Of a DNA stretch of 64,000 nucleotides, positions 20,761 through 33,068 are shown in pieces. Origin of the DNA: Ornithodoros turicata (taxonomy: Eukaryota > Arthropoda > Arachnida > Ixodida > Argasidae); contig NC_088204.1 of the NCBI RefSeq assembly GCF_037126465.1, forward strand, positions 67,083,807-67,147,806, given 5' to 3'. Below the pieces are notes generated by a model that was given only the letters and a program-made list of their open reading frames with translations, did no database searches and was not told the DNA's origin. Each line of letters starts with the position of its first letter. Position 1 is the first letter of the stretch. Made by a program: the position numbers and the translations under genes.

Positions 20761-21579
20761 CCACTACCTTGATCAATTTTCTCAGGCAAGAACTTGAATT
20801 TCTTGAATAGAAGATCGAAATACGCCCGGTGAACGTGACATTTTCATCTTTTTTTTTTTACCTGAACAGGAAGCAGAAACAAAATAAAAAAAGTGAGACA
20901 GCTACCGTTTGGAGGAGCACCAATTGTTGGCCCTAGAAATTGATTGAAGTGGTCGTAAATCCTGGCAAAAATTCGTTGAAGGTAAATAACAAAGGATACA
21001 TGAAGACAAACAACAAATATATAAATTCTCGTAAACGTAGAATTTTTAATATAAATTTTAACACGTCAGGTGAAACACTGTGTAATGCCTCACTTTTCAC
21101 AATTGTTATTAATCTCTCATTTTCAAAAATTTACGCGCTCTGTTTACAAATGCTCCGTTTTCATGCACTATTGCGAGAAGCAAGCAATGTTGTAACCCTT
21201 TCGTCATATGTTTACTGTTGTAGTGTGCCTTTCCTTAGTGGATGTCACGGGCCTTTATGTGAATGCTGTATTAACGGCATGTAGTACTACTGTATTACAC
21301 AGCAAAACTACACAAGCGCTACACTGCGCTTATTATTGCATATTAACTATGGTTACTCCTACGAGCACAATATAGCGTGCTCTACTGTTCCGCGTACGTG
21401 CTGTAGTCCAACCGTGCAGCAAATTTGCAGTTGTTAATCTACTCGGCAAAGGTGGGTACTTTCTGTCTAACACGACAGCTCGGTAAGTTAAATTTGATAT
21501 TTTGTTCAACGCAACGCCAATAACATTGGTCTTACACTTCTCTAAAAAACAAACGTTAGCTTTTATAGCTCTTCAACTT
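20761..21579. other. Unassigned AT-rich sequence
   Basis: The region is AT-rich, with one open frame at 20940-21284 that has low-complexity Asn/Lys-rich content and no recognised motif. The later part may belong to the LINE remnant that follows. Confidence 0.3.
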
Positions 21580-21900
21580 CTTTTGTTCGACTTTTGTTCG
21601 AAGAATTCATTCTTTGCAACCGCGATTCCTGACTGGAACCATTTGCCCCAACAGGCTATTCAAAGTCATCATCATCATCATCATCATTGTCATCATTTAT
21701 TATTGTTGTTGTTGTTGTCGTTTATCTGTTTCATTGAACCATATTATTCGTGGACGTCGACATTGTTACTATGTGAGTTTTGCGCTGTGTTCCTTGCTCA
21801 TGTGGTTGCATCGGAAAAAAAAAACTTTGTAATGCGCTTCATTCGAACGGCATATAATATGCAAGAACTGCCCCCAAATGAATGAATTAATAAAAAAACT
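21580..21900 (+). mobile_element. LINE 3' fragment (CR1/L2-like C-terminus)
   Basis: The frame reads KNSFFATAIPDWNHLPQQAI, the usual C-terminal signature of CR1, L2 and Jockey-like reverse transcriptases (KNSFF-x-R-T-I-x-x-W-N-x-L-P). A CAT/CCA run and a TTG run follow, then an A-rich end at about 21895. Only the last part of the element is present. Confidence 0.55.
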
Positions 21901-22594
21901 TAAATACCAAAGCTGGCAGCTTCGTCTTAGCAAATGTCAATGCATGCAGAAAACTCCAGGAAACGAGATATAGAAAAGGGAAGGTAGACACGCCGACGGG
22001 TGCTCTCCCAAAACTCCTCCATTAGAATTTAATGGGCGCACGTCGCGCTAAACGCTGCGGCCTTGATGGAGGACTCCGGGGCCGTCTGGCGCCAGACGTC
22101 GCCTCTCAAGTTTCCGCTTCGTCTTCGTCACTTTGAAGGAGAAAAACGTTAAGTAGTTCCGACGCCCGAAGTTTCAACGTCGCACCAAGAAGGTGAATAA
22201 CTTTTCTGCCGGGCGTTCTTGTCAGCGACTAAAAACGCCTCCTTGGTCTGCTTCCAAAACTTCGAGGCCCGACTCATAGGTGACGCGTGATGGAAGAGGC
22301 CCACAGCGTCGCTTCCGTTTGTCGATTGAACAGCGCCCTGAAAGTGTAGCGGTGGAAAGCAAGTCATCGCGTGTCAACAGATCAAAGGAAGGTCAAATAG
22401 AACGGTATAGCTCCCGCATAGATTGTTAAGTCCTGTGTTGGAGGAAGGCCAAGCATTGAGACCCGGATCGTGTTTTGTAACTTTCAGGCATCAATGGCAC
22501 CTCTTTAGTCTTTTAAACGAGTCGCCTGTCTCCGACGAGGCGCTGTGCCAACGTCACCTAGATTAAGAATGCCTGCTTCGTGGCTATTTTTCTT
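21901..22594. other. Unassigned, GC-richer intergenic sequence
   Basis: No gene is supported. The segment 22010-22150 is CpG-rich relative to its surroundings. Confidence 0.3.
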
Positions 22595-22680
22595 CCCTTG
22601 GCCAGTGCGGTGGCGGTGGTGATGATGGTGGAACTGTTTGCCCTAGCCGGCCACGGTCAGACGGGCAACGTCACTGCACG
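22595..22680 (+). repeat. Dispersed GCTTGCCGTGGTCGGCC-like motif, copy 2
   Basis: GCGGTGGTGATGATGGTGG is followed by TGTTTGCCCTAGCCGGCCAC and CGGGCAACGTCAC, matching copy 1 at 13625 and copy 3 at 63785. Confidence 0.5.
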
Positions 22681-23225
22681 TCCTCCCTCGCAGGGCGTAC
22701 AAAAGGAGTCCGGATTCAGCCAATCGCCGCAGACGATTTCAAACATAGGCTTTCCGTGGCTACAAGTGGCTGCCCATGTGGATCATGACGGCTCGTCTCC
22801 ATGGCTACGACCGCCGAAGCATTGTCGTTATTGGCGAACACTGAATGTCTACGTCACGCCGTTTAAGCGATAGTACCGCAGTCACCACATCACGTCACCT
22901 TTCACCACCACCACCACAGTCACAGCGATATGTGAGCGGAGGCGGAAGGGATAACGGACAATGTCGTAGATATAACTTCCGTTTTTTTTTGTTCTTTCAA
23001 TCGATCAATACGGTGTCGAACTACATACGAAGGCTTCCCGTTTCGTGGATGTTCTGCCAGTAGTCTTAAGAGGCCATACCAGTCGGGGAGCAACTCCGAT
23101 TTACGATTTTCCCGATTCTAGATGGCGCCACGCTCGTCCTTATCACGCCGTTCGCCACCGACTCACGAAATAATCCCCATTGTGCATGGCTGACCTCGCG
23201 AGTTTAAGGCGGCCCGCGCCCTCTG

Positions 23226-23292
23226 CGCTGTTTGTCGAGTGGTAAAGTGTCGGACTTTGCCACGAAAGGTCCGTAGTTCGATTCGAGACATT
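23226..23292 (+). other. tRNA-Gly(GCC)-like sequence, probably a SINE head
   Basis: GAGTGGTAAAGTGTCGGACT resembles a tRNA D-arm (A box), TTGCCAC gives a GCC anticodon-like loop inside CGGAC/GTCCG, and AGTTCGATTCG resembles a B box. The T stem does not pair well and no acceptor stem is visible, so this is not a functional tRNA. A TTTTT run follows at about 23299. Confidence 0.4.
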
Positions 23293-23636
23293 CACGTCTT
23301 TTTGCTTGTCTCCTATTGCTACATGAGTACTTTATTTTTTTGTTCTTATATATTCATGCTACAATTATTGTTTTCACAAGTCGCTACCGCCTGTACTGAC
23401 TGATTATGGAATTTTTAGTTGCTCTTCGTATTGTTTTACTAGTGCATACTTACTGTATGCCGACGTACAAGTGTGATCGTATCGTACGGATGCCGGTATC
23501 TCGGAGGCTCTCAATTGGCTCAATCTACCAGCGGCTGTAAATTAGGCTATAAACATTGCCTACACACTGCGCTTACAATGCCAGTCTGGAAAATCTGCTC
23601 GAAACGGTATTCCTTTTTTTTTCTGCACTCGCTTAC

Positions 23637-23637
<1 letters not shown>

Positions 23638-23671
<34 letters not shown>

Positions 23672-24000
23672 GAATAATAATAATAATTTTACTCAAGAAA
23701 GCAAACTACAAATATAATAAAACAGGCCCGTCTAAGCGGAAAAGCTTGTGGCACTGGGCCTGAAGCAGTCAGCGGCATACAGTTTGACAGTACATGAACA
23801 TATAAAGGTACTACATCCCATGATAAAGTTGCCGCAGCGCTTTTTTTAGTTTGTACTTCGATTCCAAAGAAAAACTGTCGAAGGGGAGCTCATTAAAGAT
23901 ACGAGGTACATAGCATTGCCTGCGACAAAGTCCATATTGTGTGTGTGAGAAATGCACAACAGGGCAGCATTCGCTAACCGGGGTCCTATATGAGGGGTCC
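23638..24000 (-). mobile_element. LINE 3' fragment with (ATT)n tail
   Basis: On the - strand the frame reads CYVPRIFNELPFDSFSLESK followed by YKLKKALRQLYHG, a C-terminal reverse transcriptase signature of the CR1/Jockey type. The element then runs into an (ATT)n microsatellite at 23638-23688, a common tail form of CR1-like elements. No upstream pol domain is left. Confidence 0.6.
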
Positions 24001-25095
24001 CAAAAATGTTTTTACAACATGCAATTTACCTTGATAATAACTCTAACCTAATCGCTCTAACCTATGTTCCCACCGGGGACGATTTTTCCGTATCCCGGAA
24101 ATTACAGGAGCGCCGTTGTGAACAGCTGAGGAAACGGATCATAGCCGATCAAGTGCTATCACATTATTTGTTTAAATTGGGAGACGGGATTTTTTAAATT
24201 AATATGCATGCTAATGCACAGTAAAACCACTGAACAAGGAACATAAATGCGGTTACACCCACTGCGCCGCTTGCGTTGCGCCGATTACATCTGTTCTTTC
24301 TGTTCCTCTCTCACAAAGTTTGCTGAGTGCAGACAATGCGGTAAGATTAGGAAGGGATTCTCCAACAACAAATAAATATTGACTATGACACGAGGTGATT
24401 CATCACTGGTGATTTTCCAAGGTCCTGCTACCTTCTACTTATTTCTGGCAGATATGTAAGCCGTGTTCTTTTATAAAGGGGAGTACTACAGAATACTGAG
24501 CGCAATGACACATTACCTTCTGTATTCGTATCAATGAAATGAAACGCAAATGCCCACAATCCTGAGGCTCTGACTTCACGCTCGTTGAACGTGGATATCG
24601 TCGGACGTATCCCAACTCAACTGGAATACTGGTATTTTCATATATAGTTCTGTTTTGTTGGTGGCGGTCAGACAATGATGTTGTAGTTGTTGTCTCATAC
24701 TTTCTATGTTGATGAACCGTATTTTCAATGCAATCAAACCGCAATGAAACACCTGAATAAGTAGGTGTAGAGCTTATTTTATAACCCATAAACATCGGCC
24801 CAAAAAAAAAAGATGTACGGACAACTGTAACACCTGTGTCTGACTGACAGTAGAGAAATACTATAGAATCCAGCGAACGATATCGCTAGCGAACTAATGC
24901 AGCAAACAATGTATATCCATTTTATGTTGCTTATTGAATGGAATGTAGATGTAACTACTCATTATTAACACATAAAAATAAGAAAAAAAGCACCCTATGT
25001 CTCCCAATTTCAACAAATCCGCAAAGCGAACGATAACATTCGGTCGGCTGTGATGTATTTCATCGGCTGTCTAGATTTCAGTTCTTACTTGCATC
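24001..25095. other. Unassigned intergenic sequence
   Basis: The frames here (for example 24439-24795 on the - strand) carry no recognisable domain. No complete repeat is evident. Confidence 0.3.
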
Positions 25096-25097
25096 TA

Positions 25098-25800
25098 CAG
25101 TCAACCCTCGTTTTATGAACCATCGATTTACGAATTCCCTCGGTTTATGAACGGCGTCACAAGGGACCAAACTTTTTCCATGTATTTCTCCCTCGGTTTA
25201 TGAACCCTTGATATCCGAATTGTGAACGGATTTTCAGGGAACGAACCGCAAAACCATGTGTGTTCTGACCTCGATTTATGAACGGGGTTGCGAACGCACG
25301 GGGAAGTACTGGGATCGCGTCAATAAAGATGAATAAAGGATGAAGGTCAAGCACCCGTGCAGTGTCCCACAGCCACAAGAATTAGAGATTGAGAACAGAG
25401 GATTGCATTTCCTGTGCTGACGGTGAACACATATGTGAGCCGCTCGATGACGGTGCTTTAGTGAAGTTGTCAAATGATGGTACCCAGGGTGATCATAGTG
25501 ACAGTGAAGATAACTAGCAGGATTGTTCTGAAGCTGTGACAGCTCGCTTAGCGTGGAATCACATCTACAGTTCGAGGACCAGGCGGACGAGTCAAGTTCC
25601 AAACTTCGATCGTCTCTTCCGTAGAGGATAAATACAGCCGAATGTATGGTGCAGAGCACAACGAACTGTTTTCACAAATAAACGTAATCTAGTGCATTTC
25701 CTGTCGCGATTCAGCCCATTTCTCTTCAGCACACCTTGCACCTCGATTTATGAACGATTTTTCGACAAACGAAGGCTGTTCATAAATCGAGGGTTGACTG
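25098..25800 (+). mobile_element. Pogo/Tigger-like element, 703 bp, TA duplication
   Basis: The ends are CAGTCAACCCTCGTTTTATG and, at the right, CATAAATCGAGGGTTGACTG. TA flanks both sides (25096-25097 and 25801-25802). CAGT(C/T)AACCC ends with TA duplications are typical of Tigger/pogo elements. Further CTCGATTTATGAACG-like words are internal. GDHSDSEDN at about 25490 may be the acidic end of an old transposase, suggesting an internal deletion derivative. Confidence 0.7.
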
Positions 25801-25966
25801 TATATTCCAGGGGCTTTTAATGCACAATTATCCTCACTTTACCCACCACACACTTTCTTTTTGTAGTAAACATATTGTAGATTATTGTTTTTCATATTCG
25901 CTGGCTAGTCTATTTGCGAGCACCAAATGCTATGCATTCCACTTATTTGATTTCTAATACAATAAT

Positions 25967-26083
25967 CACAAAACTTTTTCATAATCTACACCATCCCATC
26001 CAGTGGTCATTCACTGGAGTGCTCACCCGGTGTCTCTTTGGCCAGCCACAAAACTTTTTCATAATCTACACCATCCCATTCAG
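25967..26083 (+). repeat. 37-bp direct repeat, two copies 80 bp apart
   Basis: CACAAAACTTTTTCATAATC followed by TACACCATCCCAT occurs at 25967-26003 and again at 26047-26083, with one mismatch near the end. The second copy ends a few bases before the left array of the next element. Confidence 0.85.
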
Positions 26084-26089
26084 GATTGT

Positions 26090-29000
26090 ATCTCATTACG
26101 GCCGATGTCTCAATACGGCCGATAATCCTTTAATCCTCAAGTGTCTCATTACGGCCAAAGTCTCAACACGGCCGAAGGCAGTCTCATTACGGCCGAAGAT
26201 GTCTCATAATGGCCAAATGTGAAAATGTGTATTGTAACCTGCATTGATATGCAATGTCGCAGCCAGGCATGGATATATATTCAGCAGGGTATAAGGCATG
26301 CACTGTGCCCTTAGGGCCCTTATCATATTTATATACACATATTGCGAGACAAATGGTATGTTATCATACCACAGCACAATGCAACATATTGTGTAATGTG
26401 TACTCCCACAAGGTAGTGTTGATGTTGCTGTGAAGCAGGCTACTATGTGGAGTTAGCTACTTGTAGAGAGCTAGGTGAATATTGGCTTTGTTGTGACGCT
26501 TTTGGAGCCATCCTACAGTCACTGGCCAAGACGGAACACCTATCTCAGTCGATGTCAGTTTATTTCCATTCGCCTTACAATTGTACAATTCTTGCTTCTG
26601 GAATGAATAAACCTGCAAGAAGCGAAGAGCAACCATGAATAGGCTAGAATACTTAAAAAAAAATACTTTGTCTCTACATGACTGGTTTTAATGTGCACAA
26701 GCTGCACATGTGTTGATACGTGTCTGTTATTTCATACAAGGTTAACATAAACCTTCATCTAGACAAAAGAATGACAAGCCTTAAAAATGTGACTTCCAGG
26801 TAAACACAGAGCATGACCATGATGTGAATATAGGTCCAGTAGTTCATTCCCTTAATGGAAACATGTGAATATCAAATAGTGATACATTACAATTCATGAA
26901 ATGATGCATGCATAACTTTCCATTTCTGGTTTCTTTTTTATAAAAGTAGTGCACGAATTAACATTCGTGCACTACTACAAACTTTCTCACTTCACAACAG
27001 AACCTTATGATGATCTTAACAGCTCACCTCTTCGGCCAGGACTCCCTGGGCAGCAACATCCTATTAGCCATGTTGTTTTTCTTTTTCGGAATCCTCTGTG
27101 CAGCCACATACCGTGCCTGGAATGGAAAACCACCTATAAATAACAATGTATTTGAATGACTTCCTCTTGAAGTACTTATTCTAATCATATATGCTTTTGT
27201 GCCTAGTATGGTGCGCGAAGGCACATAAGTACAACATTTGCAGACGTTCGACGTAAGCAGTTCAAGGAGATCAATTCAAGTACGCCGACTTGCGCTTTTA
27301 TTTTTGAAGAAATACGACGACAAATTTTAACAAATTAAATATGGCTCACAATGATACGAGTAAATGCTGCTGTACGGTGATGCACTGTCGGTATCTTATC
27401 GTCTTCGAATAAATTTGTTGTTCCTAAACGCGCAACCAACTAGAAACAACGCAAACCTACGAACAGATACCGAGTTACATCTATTACAGGCACTTCGGCT
27501 GTTTTGATTCATTTAAATTAGTCGTATGAGAATCCAACTATGTGTGGACAGCACACTACTAATCCAGACAATCTACGAAAGCATTACTCACCAGAATTCC
27601 TGCTGGACTTGGTCAACACTGCGCGATATACGTTGGGGCTGTGGCGATTCATTAAACTCGATTTTTACCGGAACAACAGGCGCTGCTCGAAAGACAACGA
27701 CGGAAAATAGAGAGCCGCTATAAAGTCCGCTAATTTGCACATTACAGCACTACAAATCGATATATGAACACGTCGTAAACAGCAACCACTCGCTCACACA
27801 AGAAACGAGGTACCCAACGTTGCTAGACACCATCCGAACTCCAAAGTGAGAGTAGCAAAACAACAAGATATCAAAACACGAAAGGAAGAGTATTGATCCC
27901 CCCTCCCTTCTATAGCATGCAAAACGTGATTTGCGCTGAGATGAACATATATGTTCATGACGCGAGTAATTTTCACTTTTCACTGATCCAAAGGAGGTCA
28001 CGTGGGATTGCTGATTGCCTGACGGTTGCGAAATTAACAGCAATGAAAATGGCGAAACGAAACTTGTGAATCGTGCATTTGCTCTTCATGGCAGCTGCCA
28101 GAAAATCGAATCAAACTTATGGGACACTGGATTACAGGTATGTTGGCATCTTTTTCATTCCTTCATATCATTTCACATTACACTATACGTGAATACATGG
28201 TGTCATGTCTCACGATGCTGGGGAAGTAGTTGCATGGGGAAGTGTGCATGGTTGTAGACTTTTAATTTTTGATCGCGTAATCGAAATATCGGCACCTTTC
28301 GCATTGTGGCTTGCATGTGACCAACCAAGTGCTGTTCCCTTATTAGCGCTTCCTGCAAACGACAAAACGAAACATGCGGGAATGTATATTTTTGATTACT
28401 CATATATAACAAGAAAATGTATCGTTTCCAGGTTGCTGCCACTACTCCATGTGCCCGCAATTGTCTTGCGCGTATGATTACACTAACGACGTCGCCTACC
28501 ACGGCGGAAGTGTTTTGCGTACACGCGTTTCAGCATGAAGCCTGCAAGTAACATCTGATGCTTACCCTTCTGGTATTCTGAATTTACATATTGTAGCCTA
28601 GAGGAATTCCGAATGCCCAGAGTGACACACACTTATAACATTGTGACATCAGTGCAGTGGCATAAGCCCTAATGTAGTGCCCCACGAAAATGAACGAGGG
28701 GCAGTGGTTTATCCAGAATCCCAAGCACGAGAGGGGTGTTGGAAAAAACTGTGGGGGAGGTCATCATTATAGTTAAGTCATTACAGCTTAACATATCATT
28801 ACAGATGTATCTGAAGCTGAAATCACAAGGGCACCCCCTGTAGGGGGTGCACAGGCAAAAAAGTTAGGGGGGTGTAGGGGGGTCTGGGTAAAGCACTGAC
28901 GAGGGGGACTCCTCCACCCCATGTCAAGCCTCATAAAGCACCTCCTGAAATATTTTCCTGGCTATGCAGCTGCATCATTATGACGTAATTGTCATTGTTG

Positions 29001-29665
29001 TCCATAATTCTTGAATATGTTTTGAATATATGGAAAAAAAGTCTGCTTGACAGCATATGTCTCATGGTCATCATCAAACGAAAGCATATGTCATTTTGTT
29101 CTGTGCCTTATGTACTTTTTTTAAATTTCAGGTGGACGTAAATTGTAGAAGGCAGCTAGTGGGGGAGAAGATCATGGTCATAGGTCATGTGGCTCCTGGA
29201 GCTCCCAGTGGGCTCCCTTGTGGAGTACTTTTCAGAACACGCACACAGTTCGCTCACAGAACCAACGAGTAGGATGTTGCTTGAATACTGAGAGAAAATG
29301 GCATAACACACACAAATATCGTGTGACACATATGACAATAAAAACATTTTTCACGAGGGACGCATGAAACACTGTCGCAATATTGTGTGCATGAACCATT
29401 GTGTGTGACACAAGCCGTGGGGGCACACCGCCTCGGACACATTTTGGGAAGCATAAAACACAGTATATACACAGCTAATATGGTGGATGCTTTTTTTTTC
29501 TTTTTGGCCGTTATGAGACATCTTCGGCCGTAATGAGACTACCTTCGGCCGTATTGAGACTTTGGCCGTAACGAGACATTTGGGGATTAAAGGATTTTCG
29601 GCCGTAATGAGACTTTCGGCCGTAATGAGACTTGGGCCCTAATGAGACTTCGGCCGTAATGAGAT
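26090..29665. mobile_element. 3.6-kb element bounded by inverted motif arrays
   Basis: The left arm (26090-26213) holds six variants of TCTCATTACGGCCGAAG, and the right arm (29503-29665) holds eight in reverse orientation. A spacer, AATCCTTTAATCC, sits at the same place in both arms, so the arms are true inverted copies. The interior has no recognised gene; open frames at 26447-26638, 28015-28257 and 28205-28477 lack known motifs. No clean target duplication was found. It resembles a foldback element, but its class is unknown. Confidence 0.65.
26945..26976. repeat. Perfect 13-bp hairpin
   Basis: AGTAGTGCACGAA and TTCGTGCACTACT are separated by six bases. The hairpin lies within the 3.6-kb element. 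Confidence 0.7.
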
Positions 29666-29669
29666 GTTA

Positions 29670-29757
29670 CCTCTGAGAGTTCGGCGTTATGATTTTTTGT
29701 TCTTTTGACTGTCGGCCCTCTGATAGTTCGGCGTCATGATTTTCGGCCTTTTGATAG
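29670..29757 (+). repeat. Two-unit repeat AGTTCGGCGT(T/C)ATGATTTT
   Basis: Two units of about 45 bases share CTCTGA(G/T)AGTTCGGCGT and ATGATTTT. They adjoin the right motif array and resemble its unit loosely (TCGGC...ATGA), so they may be a more diverged outer part of the same element. Confidence 0.5.
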
Positions 29758-30439
29758 GCTCAATCAGCCTAAATAAATGCATTGCATTTAGCAACAGCTA
29801 TTCAAAAAAATGAAAAAAAAAGGAGAAGGAGGAAGCTCCTAAAACCCCTTGGACTCAATCTCTATGTATAAATAAACAAGATAAAATCAAAGGAACTTGA
29901 CGCGCGACGAGGTCTCGGAGCACGATTTCCATCTCATAATTGCGCTGATTATTACACGGAAACAAAACACAGTACTATATTTTTAGACACTGCTTGGTTT
30001 TCACAGGGTACTTACTTACACCAGACCTTTCGTTCAGCGTAGACACTAGTTCAGCGGCGAATCCCCAGTGACCCGGAGCTTTTCCTTATCTTCCTCAGAA
30101 GGCCTCCCTTTGTGCGCCGTCAAAGACAGACGGGTACAGGTTTTGGGTCATCCAACTTGCAACTAGCAAGGATTGTCGAAAGATGGAAAATCCAGGGAAC
30201 AGGTCTCGAAAAATTGGCCGTATCTCAAAATAACGTGATCGAAGTCCCCGTTGCAAAATAAACTACTGTAAATAAATGTTATCTGGCTGTTTCTGCGCGG
30301 AAACTGCCAAAGCCCACTTAGACTAACCAGAACATGAAAATGCAAACACCGAACTTTTACTAACCTAATAATCAACTAACTAACGTGCTGTTCCGTCGCG
30401 TCCGTTTCATTTATCTCCTATTTGTTAATTTTATTTATT
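29758..30439. other. Unassigned intergenic sequence
   Basis: No gene or complete repeat is recognised. Frames are short. Confidence 0.3.
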
Positions 30440-30540
30440 TATTTATTTATGTATTTTTGGAATAGCAAGCCGACGTCCCGTTTGGCTGACCTTTAGCCCT
30501 TTTTTTTTTTCGTCTAATAAATATATCCCCCTCCCCCGTC
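30440..30540 (+). mobile_element. LINE 3' tail (GAATAGCAAGCCGAC type)
   Basis: GGAATAGCAAGCCGACGTCC and GGCTGACCTTTAGCCC match, in opposite orientation, the tail of the LINE fragment at 38055-38409. A T-run follows. Only the end of the element is visible. Confidence 0.5.
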
Positions 30541-30759
30541 GCTGTCGTTGGTTGTCGTTGGTTTTCCTTGCTACGCGAACGTGAATTTGGGTTCCGGAAA
30601 AGACTGTTGCTCATTGCGTGGGCGGAAATAATTGTGCAGCGGCCGCTTGATCGATTTTTAAGATTATAAAGATTATTAATTTTTATAAAGATAAAAATAA
30701 AAATAAATTGATCAATAAAAGAAAGAAAGAGAAACAACAAATAAAGCTGCAGTTCTAAG

Positions 30760-32740
30760 TACCGTTATCCTAAGAAACATTTATCTGTGTGTAATCCGCT
30801 GGCTGGCTGTTTCAACATTACGAACATTACAGGGCAGTCCTGTTGGATGTTACTGGAATGTTTGTGAAGTCGGCCTTCCACTAACCGTAAATACGAGAGA
30901 TTCTCGTTAGCCTTATGAGACAGTTGACTGAGTAAGCACAAACTCATCTCACTTCTCCATAAGCGCACCGAAAACAGAAGAGGTTTATTGGTCTCGGTGG
31001 TCTCTTACACGGGCCGCGACAACACTCACTCGTCTACCCAACGCTCCCCCCCCCCCCCGACAATGCTGGCTGACGATAATCCCTTTACGAGCAGCTAAGT
31101 AAGCTTTTGTTCTGGTCTCCAAGGCCATGCTCTAAGTCCGCTGTCCATGAAAGTGGAGAATGTAAAGAGGAGAGAGGGAGCACTACAGTGCGCGTGCGCA
31201 TGGTCCATCCGCATGGTCGGCGGATGGATACTGTCAAAATGTTCCGCGTGGTTTTTCCTGTGCTACGGCTAGAGGGCGACACAGAATGACGCGGTTTACG
31301 GGGCTTTGAGACGGTATTTATCCGTACTCACTTTTCATGCTTTTTTTATAAAAACGGAAAGTGGTAGACATATAAATTTGATGTCTATCGATTCCTGAAA
31401 TAATTCCAGAGAAAGTAAATGGAAAGTTTTTTTCGAAATGGCAATAGAAGTTTAATAAAACCTGTTCAAAGAGGGAGGAGAAAAATTGTGTATTTTTTTC
31501 GCATTCGTGATGTCCCCGTAAAATACATACTACATATATGAGAAATCCTGTAGCGTAAATAGTTTCATCTCGTCTTCCTCTTTATGATGAAAGCACCCGC
31601 GTCAAAATCTGCGCGGCGGTTACCGAGAGAAAGCATAAAAACTGTTCCATAGGAAATACATTGGGACGGAGAGCTGGTATGCCCTCTTAAACGGGTGCTC
31701 ACTCATTCGCAGACGAAATGGGGTTCTGAGGCCGTGCTGTTGCAAAGTAAGCGCCGTTGCGAACAATGAGCTGGTTATATAAGCATGTTATAAGTTAATG
31801 CTGTCGGATGCTGCTGCAAAAGTGGAAGGAATACAGCTCACAGTGTAACTATATTCTTACGCGTATTAAATGATTGAGGGTCGTGTGGCTAACATGAATG
31901 CAGCCGGCATCTGGTGAACACGATGGAAAGTAATTGTTGTGAGTCTGAAAAACAAACATATACGAACAACACACAAGCAACAAGGTGTCTAAGAACACGA
32001 ACAACTGATATGTGCCAGTCTTCGAAAAAGACTGCCATATTTCAATTGTTCACGTTCTTAGGCACCTTGAGGCTCGTATTATGTGTGTGGTTGTCTGTTT
32101 GTGTTTCAGCCTCAGAACAGCTACCTTCCATCGAATTGTTTTGAGATCATTCGAATTCGACCCGATTCGAGAATTGTGCCACTCGCGCATGCGGCTCTAG
32201 TACGAACATCCTGAATGCATTACACATGCGACCTCTATGCGCCTAATAAAGTGACTAACTTCAATTTCTGCAATATAATGTACACGGCCAACTACCAGCC
32301 CACCCACTGAATGTGTTCACAAAAGGAAGGTGGTCACCCGGGACAAGTGAAAAATGATGATTCAGTATAGCTTTCAAATACAGTCTAAGTATCGCTGTCA
32401 GGGGACTCAGTGCCCCAGTCATCAAGCTAGCGCAAATCCGGAACCAGTTTCCTTCGGTCAATAGTAAACATATGAGGTCACTTCCGTTCTGACGAGGCAT
32501 TAAGGGGGGAGACTGTTGAATGCATTTCCTCTTCTTCATTGCGATCGTGTCCTATGGCGTTATGTTGAAGTGACGTCACTCGATGATAAAGGTTCGAGCT
32601 TAGTAATTGTAATGACTCTGTCTGACGGTAGTATACGTTAAATAATGTCTAATGAATTAATTAAATCCTGTCGTCCACTGGATTGCTCAAGACGCTTTAG
32701 TTCTTTCTTGTATTTTCATCCTTCCTTCATCATCTTCACA
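30760..32740. other. Unassigned intergenic sequence
   Basis: About 2 kb without a supported gene, containing a C-run at 31047-31056. Open frames are short and overlap on both strands with no motif. Confidence 0.3.
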
Positions 32741-32744
32741 TAAT

Positions 32745-32822
32745 GTTCCACGTGCAATGGGGTAGGGTACCCCACCACCGCGGTGAAATACCCCATCTCA
32801 TCGTCATCATTTATTGTTGTTG
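32745..32822 (+). mobile_element. Orphan LINE tail
   Basis: CAATGGGGTAGGGTACCCCA, then ATCATCGTCATCATTTATTG and TTGTTG. This is the pattern seen at the 3' ends of the LINE copies at 15340-15450 and 17400-17500 (GAGTATCGCC, GGTGATGAA, ATAAAGTTGTTG). Confidence 0.5.
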
Positions 32823-33068
32823 TCTAATTATAATGCCGTCATCACCACATTGTCTAGATCTATAACCACACTATTTTGAAGCAACGCCTTTTGCATGTTT
32901 CATCGTTAATTTTCTTTATTTACGAGGATGTTAATCCACGTGGGACTGTTACAGGGTGAAGCACACACTGGGAACAATCAACTATTGCCTCCATCAAGGA
33001 AGCAGAGGTGACACGTGCATGCAATAAACCAGATGAAACACCACTAGAAATTAGGAAGGTGCCCAATC

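Noticed and set aside
21502..21885. Histidine-rich protein from a CAT repeat
   Set aside because: The histidine and leucine runs come from microsatellites; only the short LINE C-terminal peptide before them is meaningful.
28832..28851. Hairpin GCACCCCC/GGGGGTGC as a terminator
   Set aside because: It is a G/C-run hairpin within a repeat-like G-rich stretch; no transcript is known to end here.
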